Shown piece after piece: positions 1-10,692 of a DNA stretch of 37,475 nucleotides. The translations under genes and the position numbers were made by a program. Below the pieces are notes generated by a model. It searched no databases, was not told the origin of the DNA, and was given only the letters and a program-made list of their open reading frames with translations. How positions within the stretch are numbered: position 1 is the first letter of the stretch; every line of letters begins with the position of its first letter. Location: NCBI RefSeq assembly GCF_001641635.1, contig NZ_LUUB01000121.1:51174-88648 (forward strand). Reading direction: 5' to 3'. Source of the DNA: Bradyrhizobium centrolobii. GTDB taxonomy: Bacteria; Pseudomonadota; Alphaproteobacteria; Rhizobiales; Xanthobacteraceae.

Positions 1-343
1 CGCCACGAGCCGCGCCTTCGCGCTGCGGCTGCGGCCGAACCAGGATTTTGCCGGCTGCCTCGAAGACTTTTGCCGCGAGCGCGGCATTGCGCGTGCGAAA
101 ATCCTTGGCGGCGTCGGCTCGACCATCGGCGCGCGTTTCACCCATGGCGGCGTGACCGAGCCGTTCGCCACCGAACTGGCGGTGACGGCCGGGACGATCG
201 CGCCCAGCCATTCCGGCTCGCTCGAAGCCGCGCTGGATGTGGCCCTGGTCGACTACACCGGCGGCCTCGCCGAAGGCCGCCTGATCCGCGGCGACAATCC
301 CGTGCTGATGACCATGGAGCTGGTGCTGGAGGTGCTGGAGTAG
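1..343 (+). CDS. PPC/DUF296 domain protein, 3' part only
   Basis: The reading frame enters from the left edge (first full codon at base 2) and ends with TAG at 341-343, leaving about 113 C-terminal residues. The visible protein contains ILGGVGSTIGARF and a following VTEPFATELAVTAG stretch, which are typical of the PPC (plants and prokaryotes conserved, DUF296) fold found in stand-alone bacterial proteins and plant AT-hook proteins. The glycine-rich strand and the C-terminal SGSLEAALDVALVDYTGG segment fit the family. The biochemical role of the bacterial members is not established. The start codon lies outside the window. The frame is supported by strong GC3 bias and by the absence of any other plausible gene here. 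Confidence 0.7.
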   Translation, partial: ATSRAFALRLRPNQDFAGCLEDFCRERGIARAKILGGVGSTIGARFTHGGVTEPFATELAVTAGTIAPSHSGSLEAALDVALVDYTGGLAEGRLIRGDNPVLMTMELVLEVLE

Positions 344-456
344 ACGCGACCAGCGGCTTTTGGCCGAGCGCGCATGCCACTTTCATGTGGCCAATGTTCC
401 TGATATGTTCTCGTGAGCGAGCACGTGCTGGCTGGAATTGGCAGGGGGGGGGAGTA

Positions 457-1224
457 ATGGGTCGGAGAGGCAATCGCACAATCAATCTGCCGGCGCCGTA
501 TCTGAGGCGGATCTGGCTCGATCCGTCGCAGGTCCGGGACCGCGACACTTATCCCTTTTGCCTTCCGATCTTCGCCGGTGATTTCGAACTCGGCTTCGAC
601 TCCCCGATCACCATCATTGTCGGCGAGAACGGCACCGGTAAGTCCACCATCCTGGAGGGCATTGCCGCACTCGCTGGCTATGACGACGCGGGCGGCGGCA
701 AGGGTTACATGCCAGTCGACCATTCGATGGCACAGGAGAAGATGGGCGGGGCGCTGTCGAAGGTGCTTCGCGCAAGCTGGCTCCCCAAGATCACGAATGG
801 CTGGTTCTTTCGCGCCGAGAGCTTTTTCTCGGTGGCACGCTATCTCGATCAGGCTGCGCGTGAGGCGGGCGCCGCGCCGCCCGATTTCCTGTCCTATTCG
901 CACGGCGAAGGCTTCCTGCGCTTCTTCGAGGAACGCTGCCAACGCCAGGGCATCTTCATTTTCGACGAGCCGGAATCGGCGCTCTCGCCGTCGCGCCAGA
1001 TCGAATTCCTGAAGCTGCTGCGGAGCATGGAGAACTCGCGGATCTGCCAGGTGATCATGGCCACCCACGCGCCGATGCTGATGGCTTATCCCAATGCGCG
1101 GCTGCTGCGGCTCGGCAAATATGGGCTGGAGCCAGTGGCGATAGAGCAGACAGATCATTATCGGCTGATGCGGGAGTTTTGCGCAGATCCTCGAGGCTTC
1201 GTGGAAGCGACGCTGGCGGAGTGA
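457..1224 (+). CDS. AAA family ATPase (COG3910-like, ABC/SMC-type fold)
   Basis: A 255-residue soluble ATPase. The Walker A motif is GENGTGKST near residues 56-64. An ABC-like signature region (SHGEGFLRFF) lies around residue 150, followed by Walker B FIFDEPESALS and a switch histidine in MATHAPML. This order of motifs in a short single-domain protein matches the COG3910 predicted ATPases, whose substrate is unknown. The ATG at 457 is chosen because a G-rich Shine-Dalgarno (about 445-454, ending GGAG) sits directly before it. The frame is open further upstream, but that part overlaps the preceding PPC gene and has no family resemblance. No partner gene (nuclease, permease) adjoins it, so a defence or transport role cannot be argued from context. 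Confidence 0.85.
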   Translation: MGRRGNRTINLPAPYLRRIWLDPSQVRDRDTYPFCLPIFAGDFELGFDSPITIIVGENGTGKSTILEGIAALAGYDDAGGGKGYMPVDHSMAQEKMGGALSKVLRASWLPKITNGWFFRAESFFSVARYLDQAAREAGAAPPDFLSYSHGEGFLRFFEERCQRQGIFIFDEPESALSPSRQIEFLKLLRSMENSRICQVIMATHAPMLMAYPNARLLRLGKYGLEPVAIEQTDHYRLMREFCADPRGFVEATLAE

Positions 1225-1239
1225 GGTCGCTCTCTCCGT

Positions 1240-1363
1240 CGTCATTGCGAGGAGCTCTTGCGACGAAACAATCCAGACTGTCTCCGCGGGCGGCATTCTG
1301 GATTGCTTCGCGAAGCCTGTCATCGGGCCGCGCTTTGCGCGGACCCGTTGGCTCGCAATGACG
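1240..1363. repeat. Palindromic intergenic repeat (CGTCATTGCGA family)
   Basis: The terminal arms CGTCATTGCGA (1240-1250) and TCGCAATGACG (1353-1363) are perfect inverted repeats. An inner pair (CAATCCAGA / TCTGGATTG) extends the dyad into a long imperfect hairpin. I recognise this sequence type as a dispersed intergenic repeat of Bradyrhizobium and relatives. Short open frames across it on either strand are incidental. Confidence 0.75.
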
Positions 1364-2200
1364 ATGTGTTGAGTAGCGGCATTCTCCACTCTCGTGTCCC
1401 GGACGCGCTGCAGCGCGTAAGCGTTGCGGCGCAGAGCCGGGACCCAGAAGGCCACACGGCTCGCTGATGCATGGGCCCCGGCTGTGCAGCCATCACTTCT
1501 TGCTGCGCAGCGTGCGGGGCATGAGACTGTCGTTGAAGGCTGGCACAAGCTCTCATCCTCGCGGCGTATTCCGCCCGAGCTTTGCTTCAGTTGCCGCCCT
1601 CAAAAGTGCCGAGGGCGCAGGGAAGGCCGGGCGCCGGCTGGCACCCGCGGTCCGCTGTGCGCAAATGCGCAAAAGCAGATGCGCAGCGGCATACAGGGCA
1701 GCCAGGACATCCCGGCCTTCCCTGCGCAGTGGCTTTACGGCTTATGTCGCGCTCTCCCCGGGGAGCGATGCACTATTGCCCCCGTCGCTTTGCGGATGAC
1801 TGATGTTGCGGACCCGGTCGGGCCGCAGCATCACCGCAAGACTTGGCGCACAGACTCCGGGCGCCAGGACCACACGATTTTGCCGTACGCAGGCTGCACC
1901 CTTCGTGTGCGCGCGGTGGTCGCTCACGGAGTGACCCGCCCTGCAACTACCTTCGCGCCGCGACGCCGCCCGCGTCCACCGCATCCCAACCCGCGTGTCG
2001 TGACGATCGCGATACGCCCCTCGGACCGGGTCGAGACGGACGAAATATGCGATAATTCCGAATTCGTGTAAAGCGAATTATTTGAGGCGCGGACGGTGCG
2101 AAGGGATTGACGACGCCCTGGCGTGTTTTGCCCGTCGGGCAACCCAAGCGATCGTGGTCCGCGGTGGTCCCGCCACCGCCGCGCCACGAACTTGTCTCCC
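1364..2200. repeat. Long non-coding, probably dispersed repeat region between the ATPase and SRPBCC genes
   Basis: About 840 bases without a credible gene. It contains a perfect 17-bp inverted repeat (GCGCAGGGAAGGCCGGG at 1615-1631, its complement at 1711-1727) enclosing a second weaker dyad rich in TGCGCA. There is an AATTCG/CGAATT dyad at 2061-2079 and a TTGCCC-GTC-GGGCAA dyad at 2128-2142. Several overlapping frames are open (for example 1424-2071 +), but none has a recognisable protein, good start context or consistent codon bias. From memory, very similar blocks recur in Bradyrhizobium intergenic regions. It may be a degenerate mobile or structured-RNA-like repeat. The promoter of the downstream SRPBCC gene should lie at its right end (2200-2279). 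Confidence 0.5.
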
Positions 2201-2279
2201 CACGGTCCAAATATGCGTTACGATGACCCCCAGCGCGCATCAGTCGCGCAAGGTCAAAGAGACGAGATGAGGACACGAC

Positions 2280-2846
2280 ATGAGGGTGACGATCGGTAAG
2301 GCGATCGCCGGGGTGGCGGCGCTGGCGGTGGCGGGGATGGCGTTGACGGCGGCTTTCGAGCCGGTTTGGGCGCACGGGCCGACCCGGCAGAAGGTGCGGG
2401 AATCCATCGAGATCAACGCGCCGCCGGCCAAGGTCTGGGCGGTGATCGGCAATTTCCAGGACATGAGCTGGCTCGCGCCGGTCACCAAGACCGAGGGCGA
2501 GAAGGGCAATGAGATCGGCGCGACGCGGCGGCTGACGCTGACGGGAGGGGCCACCGTCGACGAGGAGCTCTACAAGTTCGACGCCGGCGCGATGACCTAT
2601 TCCTACCGGATCACTGCCGTCGACGTGAAGGTGCTGCCGGTCAACAACTATTCCTCGACGCTGACGGTGACGCCGAGCGCCGACGGCAAGGGCTCGACGC
2701 TGGAATGGGCCGGCGCGTTCTACCGCGGCTTTCCCAACAACGATCCGCCGCCGGAGCTGAGCGATGAGGCCGCGGTCAAGGCGGTGAAGGGGCTGTATCA
2801 GGCCGGCCTCGAGGCGCTGAAGAAGAAGATCGAGAGTGGAAGCTGA
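2280..2846 (+). CDS. SRPBCC (MxaD-like) family protein with signal peptide
   Basis: A 188-residue protein. An N-terminal hydrophobic segment (roughly residues 6-31, ending AHG) looks like a Sec signal peptide, so the protein is probably periplasmic. The rest has the START/SRPBCC (polyketide cyclase-like) pattern: an INAPPAKVWAVIGNF strand-helix start, a GATRRLTL strand, and a C-terminal helix with GLYQAGLEALKKKI. MxaD, a periplasmic protein of methanol-oxidising clusters, belongs to this family, but no quinoprotein dehydrogenase gene is visible here. A GAGGA Shine-Dalgarno lies about 9 nt before the ATG. The YVTN propeller gene follows after 2 nt, so the two are almost certainly co-translated and act together in the periplasm. 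The ligand is unknown. Confidence 0.8.
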   Translation: MRVTIGKAIAGVAALAVAGMALTAAFEPVWAHGPTRQKVRESIEINAPPAKVWAVIGNFQDMSWLAPVTKTEGEKGNEIGATRRLTLTGGATVDEELYKFDAGAMTYSYRITAVDVKVLPVNNYSSTLTVTPSADGKGSTLEWAGAFYRGFPNNDPPPELSDEAAVKAVKGLYQAGLEALKKKIESGS

Positions 2847-2848
2847 CC

Positions 2849-3802
2849 GTGCGGGCCCTGGTTCTGGCGGCGCTGGCCGCCAGCATCAGCCTAGCCTCGG
2901 CCGAGAAAGCCTCGGCTGAGGAGGCGTTCGTCACCAATCAGCTCAGCGAAAACTTGACGGTCGTGGACCTCGCAACCGCGCGGCCCGTCGCGACCATCGA
3001 GATTGGCGGCAAGCCAGCGGGTGTCGCCGTCACCCCGAACGGACGCTTCGCCTATGTGACGAGCCCCGATGCCAAGGCACTTACGGTGGTCGATGCCGCG
3101 GCCCGGCGGGTCGTCGGCAAGATCAACGTCGGCGGTGGTCCGCTCGGTGTCGCGGTCGCGCCGGATGGAGCCGTAGTCTATGTTGCCGACTGGTACGCTG
3201 CGGCGGTGCGGGTGGTCGATCCGAAGCTGCAGCGCGTAATCGCTGATATTGCGGTCGGCGCCTCGCCGTCGGGCCTCGCGGTGACATCAGACGGGCGGCT
3301 CCTGCTCTCGGCAGACCGCGATGGCGACAGCGTCTCGGTCGTGGACACCGCGACGCGCGAGCGGCGGGCCGTCATTAAGGTCGGGGTGCGCCCGTTTGGC
3401 ATTACCATCGATGCCGAGGGCCGGCGCGCCTACACGGCCAATGTCGGATCGAACGACGTCTCCGTGATCGACATCGCGGAGGCGCGCGAGATCGGCCGGG
3501 TGGCCGTGGGGATGCGCCCCTATGCGGTGGCGTTGGCTTTAGGCCGAGGCTTCGTCACCGACCAATATGGCGGCACCGTCAGCGTGTTCGATCTCGCGAC
3601 GCTGAAGCCCGTCACGCGCATCAACGTCGGCGACTATCCGGAAGGGATCGCCGCGACCGCGGACGGGAAGCGGATCATCGTGGCGAACTGGGAGAGCAAC
3701 TCGCTCAGCATCATCGATGCGGTGGAGCTGAAGGTGATCGGCGAGGTTAAGGTCGGCGACGGCCCGCGCGCGTTCGGGGCGTTCTTGCGGCGGACGGAGT
3801 AG
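2849..3802 (+). CDS. YVTN-repeat beta-propeller protein, secreted
   Basis: A 317-residue protein starting with GTG two bases after the SRPBCC stop (translational coupling). A signal peptide (about residues 1-23, ending ASA-EEA) predicts periplasmic export. The mature part is built of about seven repeats of roughly 42 residues with the pattern VVD-x-A-T-x(5-8)-I-x-V-G-x-x-P-x-G-(V/I)-A-V-T-x-D-G-x-x-x-Y-V-x-N, the YVTN/NHL-like propeller signature. Related propellers are annotated as associated with PQQ-dependent alcohol oxidation systems, consistent with the MxaD-like neighbour, but no PQQ enzyme is in view. A scaffold or ligand-binding role is inferred. Stop at 3800-3802; the next gene is convergent. 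Confidence 0.85.
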   Translation: MRALVLAALAASISLASAEKASAEEAFVTNQLSENLTVVDLATARPVATIEIGGKPAGVAVTPNGRFAYVTSPDAKALTVVDAAARRVVGKINVGGGPLGVAVAPDGAVVYVADWYAAAVRVVDPKLQRVIADIAVGASPSGLAVTSDGRLLLSADRDGDSVSVVDTATRERRAVIKVGVRPFGITIDAEGRRAYTANVGSNDVSVIDIAEAREIGRVAVGMRPYAVALALGRGFVTDQYGGTVSVFDLATLKPVTRINVGDYPEGIAATADGKRIIVANWESNSLSIIDAVELKVIGEVKVGDGPRAFGAFLRRTE

Positions 3803-3831
3803 GGGTGAAGCCACCAATCCATTGAGGGCGC

Positions 3832-4752
3832 CTAGCTTGACGCGGCAAACGCCTGCAATTTCAGGAAGAAGTCCTTCAGAATCGGGTTGCGATCGACGAA
3901 GGTCACATAGCGGATCGAATGCCGTCTGCGATCGATGCTCCACGTCATCTGGTCGGTCACGATCGGCGCCGGAATGATCACGCTCGGCGCCCAATCGGGA
4001 TTCAGGAGCCAGCCGACTGGCGCCATGTCCCAGATTTCCTTCGACCAGCCCAGGTGATCGGATGCGTATTCCTTGAAGCGCATGGCCAGGAACGCGCCGA
4101 TGCCCCCGTGCGGTTCGACATAGCGCTCGATCTCCGGCACGGTGCTGTGAAGGTGCGAGGTGACGCCCTTGCACGGCACGAGAACGAGAGGCACGCCGCT
4201 GTCGAACAGCACCCGGGCTCCGCCGACATCCTGCTTGAGATTGAACTCGATCGTATCAGGCCATTCGAGCGCATGGCCGCCCAGCCACACGACGACGACG
4301 CGATCAATGATATCAGGCGCCTTGAGTAGCGCCGAGGCGACGTTGCTGATGGCACCGATGGCAACGATGTAGAGGGGATTGTCAGGCGATCCCGCCCGGG
4401 CCCGGGCGACCATGTCATCGACCGCGGGCGCCTCCCGGGCCTGCTTTGCAGGACCGACATACTCGGTGACGCCGCGATGAACCAGACCGTCAGGCGAGAT
4501 GTTCAGGCGCTCCAGCAGGCGCAGGATTTCCTGATAGCTCAGCTCCATGCCGTGGCCCGGACCGTCCGAGCGTGTGTTGAAGAAAGGGGCAGCGTAGATC
4601 GCCTCCACGTCGAAGCGATCCTTCGAGAGCAGCATCTGGACGAGCGCAAACTGATCGTCGATTTCGTTATAGGTGTCGGTGTCGAGCACGACGCGCACCT
4701 TGCCGACAGGCGGCGCCAGAAGCCTCAAGCGAGCCGTTTCCGTTATCGCCAT
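3832..4752 (-). CDS. Nucleoside hydrolase (inosine/uridine-preferring family)
   Basis: A cytoplasmic enzyme of about 306 residues that would hydrolyse the N-glycosidic bond of a ribonucleoside to base and ribose. The N-terminal VVLDTDTYNEIDDQFAL carries the family Ca2+/ribose-binding DTDxxxxxDD aspartates. YIVAIGAISNVASAL and FNLKQDVGGA match the conserved core. ATG at 4752 is preferred because GGGAG lies 6 nt upstream; an immediately preceding GTG (4755) is the alternative. It lies 33 bp after the HAD gene on the same strand and may be the last gene of the uvrA-led cluster. Substrate specificity cannot be read from the sequence. Confidence 0.88.
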   Translation of the reverse strand: MAITETARLRLLAPPVGKVRVVLDTDTYNEIDDQFALVQMLLSKDRFDVEAIYAAPFFNTRSDGPGHGMELSYQEILRLLERLNISPDGLVHRGVTEYVGPAKQAREAPAVDDMVARARAGSPDNPLYIVAIGAISNVASALLKAPDIIDRVVVVWLGGHALEWPDTIEFNLKQDVGGARVLFDSGVPLVLVPCKGVTSHLHSTVPEIERYVEPHGGIGAFLAMRFKEYASDHLGWSKEIWDMAPVGWLLNPDWAPSVIIPAPIVTDQMTWSIDRRRHSIRYVTFVDRNPILKDFFLKLQAFAASS

Positions 4753-4785
4753 CACCGTCTCCCTGGACAGGCCCTGGATTTGAGA

Positions 4786-5424
4786 TCAGGCCTTCGGAAT
4801 CCGACATAGCATATCCGCAATCTCCTCCATCCGCTCAAACGTGTAATCGGGCCCCTGCGCCCGCAACGCCGCCGGCGCAGCATAGCCCCAGCACACCGCG
4901 CCGCAGGCAATACCGACGGCCCGCGCCGCCTCGATGTCGCGGACCTCGTCGCCGATTGCGATCACGCGGCCCGGCTCTACGCCGGCACGCTGGACGACCC
5001 GGCGGAATCTCGCGGGCTTGCCGTACAGCGAGGCGGCGCAATCGAAATACGAGAACAGGGCGGCGGCCTCGCCGAGCTTTTCGCGCGCATTGGATTCGCT
5101 GTCCGATGTCACCAGCGCGAGCTGAATGCCGCTCCGCGACAGCGCCCCCAGCATCGTCTCGACACCCGCGAACAGCGAAATCTCCGCCGCCGCCTCCGCC
5201 TTCAGCTGCCGCGCATGCTGCGCGATCGCCGGCAGTTTCCACACCGGCACTTGAAGGTAGGCGAGGATCTCGCGCGTCGAGGCATGCCGCAGCCCCTCGA
5301 CATCCTCATCCGCGACGCGGCGGAAGCCGAAGCGGTCGGCGACATCGTTGATGGTGCGCAGGAACCACGGAAAGCTGTCGGCCAGCGTGCCGTCGAGATC
5401 GAAGATTGCAAGGGAGTAGGGCAT
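4786..5424 (-). CDS. HAD-superfamily hydrolase, phosphoglycolate-phosphatase-like
   Basis: A 212-residue HAD phosphatase. Motif I is FDLDGTLADS (about residues 8-17, with nucleophile and acid/base Asp), motif II is LVTSDS (about 105), the motif III lysine is in LYGKPARF, and motif IV is AIGDEVRDIEAA. A helical cap domain lies between motifs I and II, as in Gph/PGP-type enzymes that dephosphorylate small metabolites. Phosphoglycolate or a nucleotide is a plausible substrate, since the next gene is a nucleoside hydrolase, but this is inference. The start at 5424 has no strong Shine-Dalgarno. It sits 32 bp downstream of the nuclease-like gene in the same orientation. Confidence 0.85.
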   Translation of the reverse strand: MPYSLAIFDLDGTLADSFPWFLRTINDVADRFGFRRVADEDVEGLRHASTREILAYLQVPVWKLPAIAQHARQLKAEAAAEISLFAGVETMLGALSRSGIQLALVTSDSESNAREKLGEAAALFSYFDCAASLYGKPARFRRVVQRAGVEPGRVIAIGDEVRDIEAARAVGIACGAVCWGYAAPAALRAQGPDYTFERMEEIADMLCRIPKA

Positions 5425-5456
5425 TGCCGCACGAAATATATCGAAGGTAACCTTAG

Positions 5457-6437
5457 CTAAAATGGAATGTCATCATCAAATTCGACACGTCTCGCTCCTT
5501 GCGGCAGCGGGACATTAGTGACAACAAAAAGATTTAGTATGTCAACTCGGTCCATGAACATAACTTGACTGCGCTTAGACGCGTCAAGCCGTTCGCCCAA
5601 CCAATTCCTGGCGGCCTTAGTAATCTCGCCGCCTGCAACAATGAAGGCATGGTCTACCAAGACGCGGCGGCTAGTCTCTGGGTCAAAAATTTCGTGACCA
5701 AGCATCATCGTAACTTGGTTGAAAATTTCTCCAACGTTCGCCGTACCATTTTTGCTCATCGCGGCCGCATCAAGCTTATCGCGTTTCACTTGTAGGCCGA
5801 AGTACAGGACATGTTGTGTCGGCAGAGTGTAGCGCATCCAGATGTCTTTACCGTATTCGAGCGACTTGTCTCGATGGCCAACAGCGGTAACCCGATGAAA
5901 GCCGAGCTGGCGAAACAACGGTAGCAAAACCTCGCCAATCAGTTCGTCTTCGGAGGCCTTGTCGAGAAACGCCGTCAGCAGTTCACGCCGCTTGAGTTCA
6001 TTTTTTGAAAGAGGACGGTGAGGATTGACGGTCGGGGCTGCGACAGTTCCGGTTCCGATGTGCCGGAGATAGCATTTTTGATCGGTGGCATAGAATGCCT
6101 CGAAACCCTCCCGGGCTAGCGACACATTTAATTTGGATAGAGCCGCAGAGCGATCAGGATCGCCATCTGTCGCATCTGCGACGTCCATCAACGTGGCAAT
6201 GACCCGACAAAACGTAGCAGGCGGAGTCAGTGCGTCTGGATGCGGCTCGCTCAAAATCTCTTCGAGGACGCCTGACACCCATGCGGCGCGCGTCGATCCA
6301 CCGTGAGCGAAATCGGTGTCGGCGTCGCGGAAGAATCGAGTGATGTAACTGCTGCTACGGTAGACGAAGGGCGCACCCTCACCATTGCCGCAGATCATGT
6401 CGGCGATTTCGTCGAGAGTGCGCTGCCTCCATTTCAT
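5457..6437 (-). CDS. PD-(D/E)XK nuclease-like protein with SSB-type C-terminal tail
   Basis: A 326-residue protein I cannot name. The N-terminal part (1-130) has YRSSSYITRFF and GGSTRAAWV blocks. From memory these recall N-terminal domains of AbiJ-type abortive-infection proteins (low confidence). Residues 165-225 look like a restriction-endonuclease (Mrr-like) core: E169, then LEYGKDIW with D198, a strand, and FGLQVKRDK with Q216-V-K218, i.e. D-x17-Q-x-K. Residues 260-310 form alternating hydrophobic strands and helices. The last six residues are DDDIPF after an acidic VEF, identical to the tip of the SSB encoded at 12834-13325. It starts 13 bp after the uvrA stop, so it is probably co-transcribed with uvrA. 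By eye its base and codon use is more AT-rich than its neighbours (many TTT, GAT, ATT), suggesting acquisition. Nuclease activity is inferred only. Confidence 0.8.
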   Translation of the reverse strand: MKWRQRTLDEIADMICGNGEGAPFVYRSSSYITRFFRDADTDFAHGGSTRAAWVSGVLEEILSEPHPDALTPPATFCRVIATLMDVADATDGDPDRSAALSKLNVSLAREGFEAFYATDQKCYLRHIGTGTVAAPTVNPHRPLSKNELKRRELLTAFLDKASEDELIGEVLLPLFRQLGFHRVTAVGHRDKSLEYGKDIWMRYTLPTQHVLYFGLQVKRDKLDAAAMSKNGTANVGEIFNQVTMMLGHEIFDPETSRRVLVDHAFIVAGGEITKAARNWLGERLDASKRSQVMFMDRVDILNLFVVTNVPLPQGARRVEFDDDIPF

Positions 6438-6450
6438 TTGTCTTATCGCA

Positions 6451-9426
<2,976 letters not shown>

Positions 9427-9552
9427 CCTGGTGGTCCCCAAGAAAATCCCAGAGAGAAAACCGCGAAGAGAAAACCCAAAGGGTGCGCGGTCGCGCCCGC
9501 GTTGAGGCGCGCTTCGCCCGGAACCGGGATCGGCGCCGATGGGTATGGCAGC

Positions 9553-9567
9553 GAACGTAGGAAGAAC
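9553..9567 (-). promoter_or_regulatory. LexA (SOS) box upstream of uvrA
   Basis: GAAC at 9553-9556 and GAAC at 9564-9567 are separated by exactly 7 nt; read toward uvrA this is GTTC-N7-GTTC. That direct repeat is the established LexA operator of alphaproteobacteria. It is 127 bp before the chosen uvrA start. The same arrangement occurs before ssb in this window, which supports both calls. Confidence 0.8.
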
Positions 9568-9670
9568 GGGGGCGGATTTCCAGTGCGACTTGCGAATCGT
9601 CAACGGATTGTTGGCGCGCTGGCGGCACGTGGCAGTAGCAAGCCTTGCAGCGACTGCGCCCGGAACAGCC

Positions 9671-9697
9671 GAAGGGCCGGCACGCGGCCGGCCCTTC
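9671..9697 (-). terminator. Terminator hairpin downstream of first Omp gene
   Basis: An 11-bp perfect stem GAAGGGCCGGC / GCCGGCCCTTC with a 5-nt loop, 66 bp beyond the stop of the porin-like gene at 9763. There is no strong T-run on the minus strand, so termination may be weak; the two sister hairpins at 10636 and 11570 are better terminators. Confidence 0.55.
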
Positions 9698-9762
9698 GTT
9701 CGCATTTGGATGCGGATCGCCTGATCCGCACATGAGCAGGACTTGGAGGAGTTCCTGTCGGA

Positions 9763-10533
9763 TCAGTATTTGGCGACCAGGGGGCCGCCCCAGCGGTAGT
9801 TGACGCGGATCACGCCGACGTCGATGTCCTGGCCGATCCGGTCGGTGCGCGCGAGCAGGCCGCCGGCCAGGGTCGCGAAGTCGGCGTTGTGATGGCCCAG
9901 GAACACGTGCTCGTACTCGCCGCCGACCGACCAGTTCTCGGCGAAGCCGTACTCGACGCCAATGCCTACCGTATAGCCCCAGCGGGTCTGGTTGACGCTG
10001 TTGAACGCCAGCGCCGGAAGCCCGGGCGCGAAGGTCTCGTATTTGTCGTGCGCCACGGCGGCGCCAGCCTTGCCGTAGAACAGCAGGCTGTTCACGGCGT
10101 AGCCGAGCTGGCCGGTGAAGAGGCCGAAGGCATCGATCTTGGTCCGGTTCGTCAGCGCCGGCAGCGCGACGCTGGCATTGCTGCCATTGCTGCCCTTGAA
10201 GTCGGCCCAGTTGCCCTGACCCTCCACTCCGAACACCCAGTGCGCCTTCTGCCAGCGATAGCCGATCTGTCCGCCAACCGTGCCGCCGCTCGCATTGTGG
10301 CAGCCTTCGCCCTCGGCCGGATCGATCGTGACGCCGAGTGCGTTGGTGATGCCCCAGCAGGCGTGCGCGAGGCCGCCGCCGCCGTTGATGCCGACATAGA
10401 CGCCGGTCCAATCATAGGCGAGCACGGGGGCCACCGGCGCCTTGGTGAAGGGCGGCAGATCGGCGGCACTGGCCGGCGCCAGCGCGCCGAGTGCGAACAA
10501 GCTGACCGACGAGGCCAGCACCACAGTCTTCAT
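9763..10533 (-). CDS. Outer-membrane beta-barrel protein (Omp25/Omp31 type), copy 1
   Basis: A 256-residue exported protein. The signal peptide is residues 1-23 (ending APASAAD), followed by the family's mature start with TKAPVAP and YDWTGVYVGINGGGG. Alternating hydrophobic/polar beta strands continue to the C-terminal VNYRWGGPLVAKY, with a terminal aromatic residue as expected for barrel assembly. Such 8-stranded barrels are abundant outer-membrane proteins in Rhizobiales. Two Cys (in ACWGIT and GCHNASGG) lie in the first predicted loop and are conserved in copy 3, suggesting a disulfide. GGGGA before the ATG serves as the Shine-Dalgarno. It is the last of three tandem paralogues, each separately terminated. 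Confidence 0.88.
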   Translation of the reverse strand: MKTVVLASSVSLFALGALAPASAADLPPFTKAPVAPVLAYDWTGVYVGINGGGGLAHACWGITNALGVTIDPAEGEGCHNASGGTVGGQIGYRWQKAHWVFGVEGQGNWADFKGSNGSNASVALPALTNRTKIDAFGLFTGQLGYAVNSLLFYGKAGAAVAHDKYETFAPGLPALAFNSVNQTRWGYTVGIGVEYGFAENWSVGGEYEHVFLGHHNADFATLAGGLLARTDRIGQDIDVGVIRVNYRWGGPLVAKY

Positions 10534-10635
10534 TTCAATTCCCCAACTGACCGGACGCGATCGCGGGTAGGCAAGGGCGAGCCCATGCGCACCGCACTCT
10601 CGACTCCATGACGGTTGGGCGCGATGCCCTGCGAA

Positions 10636-10665
10636 AACAAAAAGGCCGGCGCGAGGCCGGCCTTT
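10636..10665 (-). terminator. Intrinsic terminator of Omp copy 2
   Basis: Stem AAAGGCCGGC (10641-10650) / GCCGGCCTTT (10656-10665) with loop GCGAG. On the minus strand the hairpin is followed by TTTTTGTTTTC, a textbook rho-independent terminator, 28 bp beyond the stop of the gene at 10693-11361. Confidence 0.85.
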
Positions 10666-10692
10666 CGTAACGCGATGGCGTTGGGGCGAAGC

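Larger units (their letters stand above)
9427..9762 (-). other. uvrA upstream region (gene-free, about 336 bp)
   Basis: Apart from the LexA box (9553-9567) and the terminator hairpin of the upstream porin gene (9671-9697), I see no gene. A TTGACG hexamer reading toward uvrA lies at 9598-9603 and could be a -35 element, but no convincing -10 follows at 16-18 bp, so the promoter is left unassigned. The stretch is G/A-rich next to the uvrA start. Confidence 0.5.

Noticed and set aside
253..1548. 431-codon frame antisense to the ATPase gene
   Set aside because: Shadow of the ATPase and PPC frames; its N-terminal part runs through a palindromic repeat.
1424..2071. 215-codon frame in the region between the ATPase and SRPBCC genes
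   Set aside because: Runs through hairpin-forming repeat DNA; no Shine-Dalgarno, no family, and neighbouring frames are equally open.
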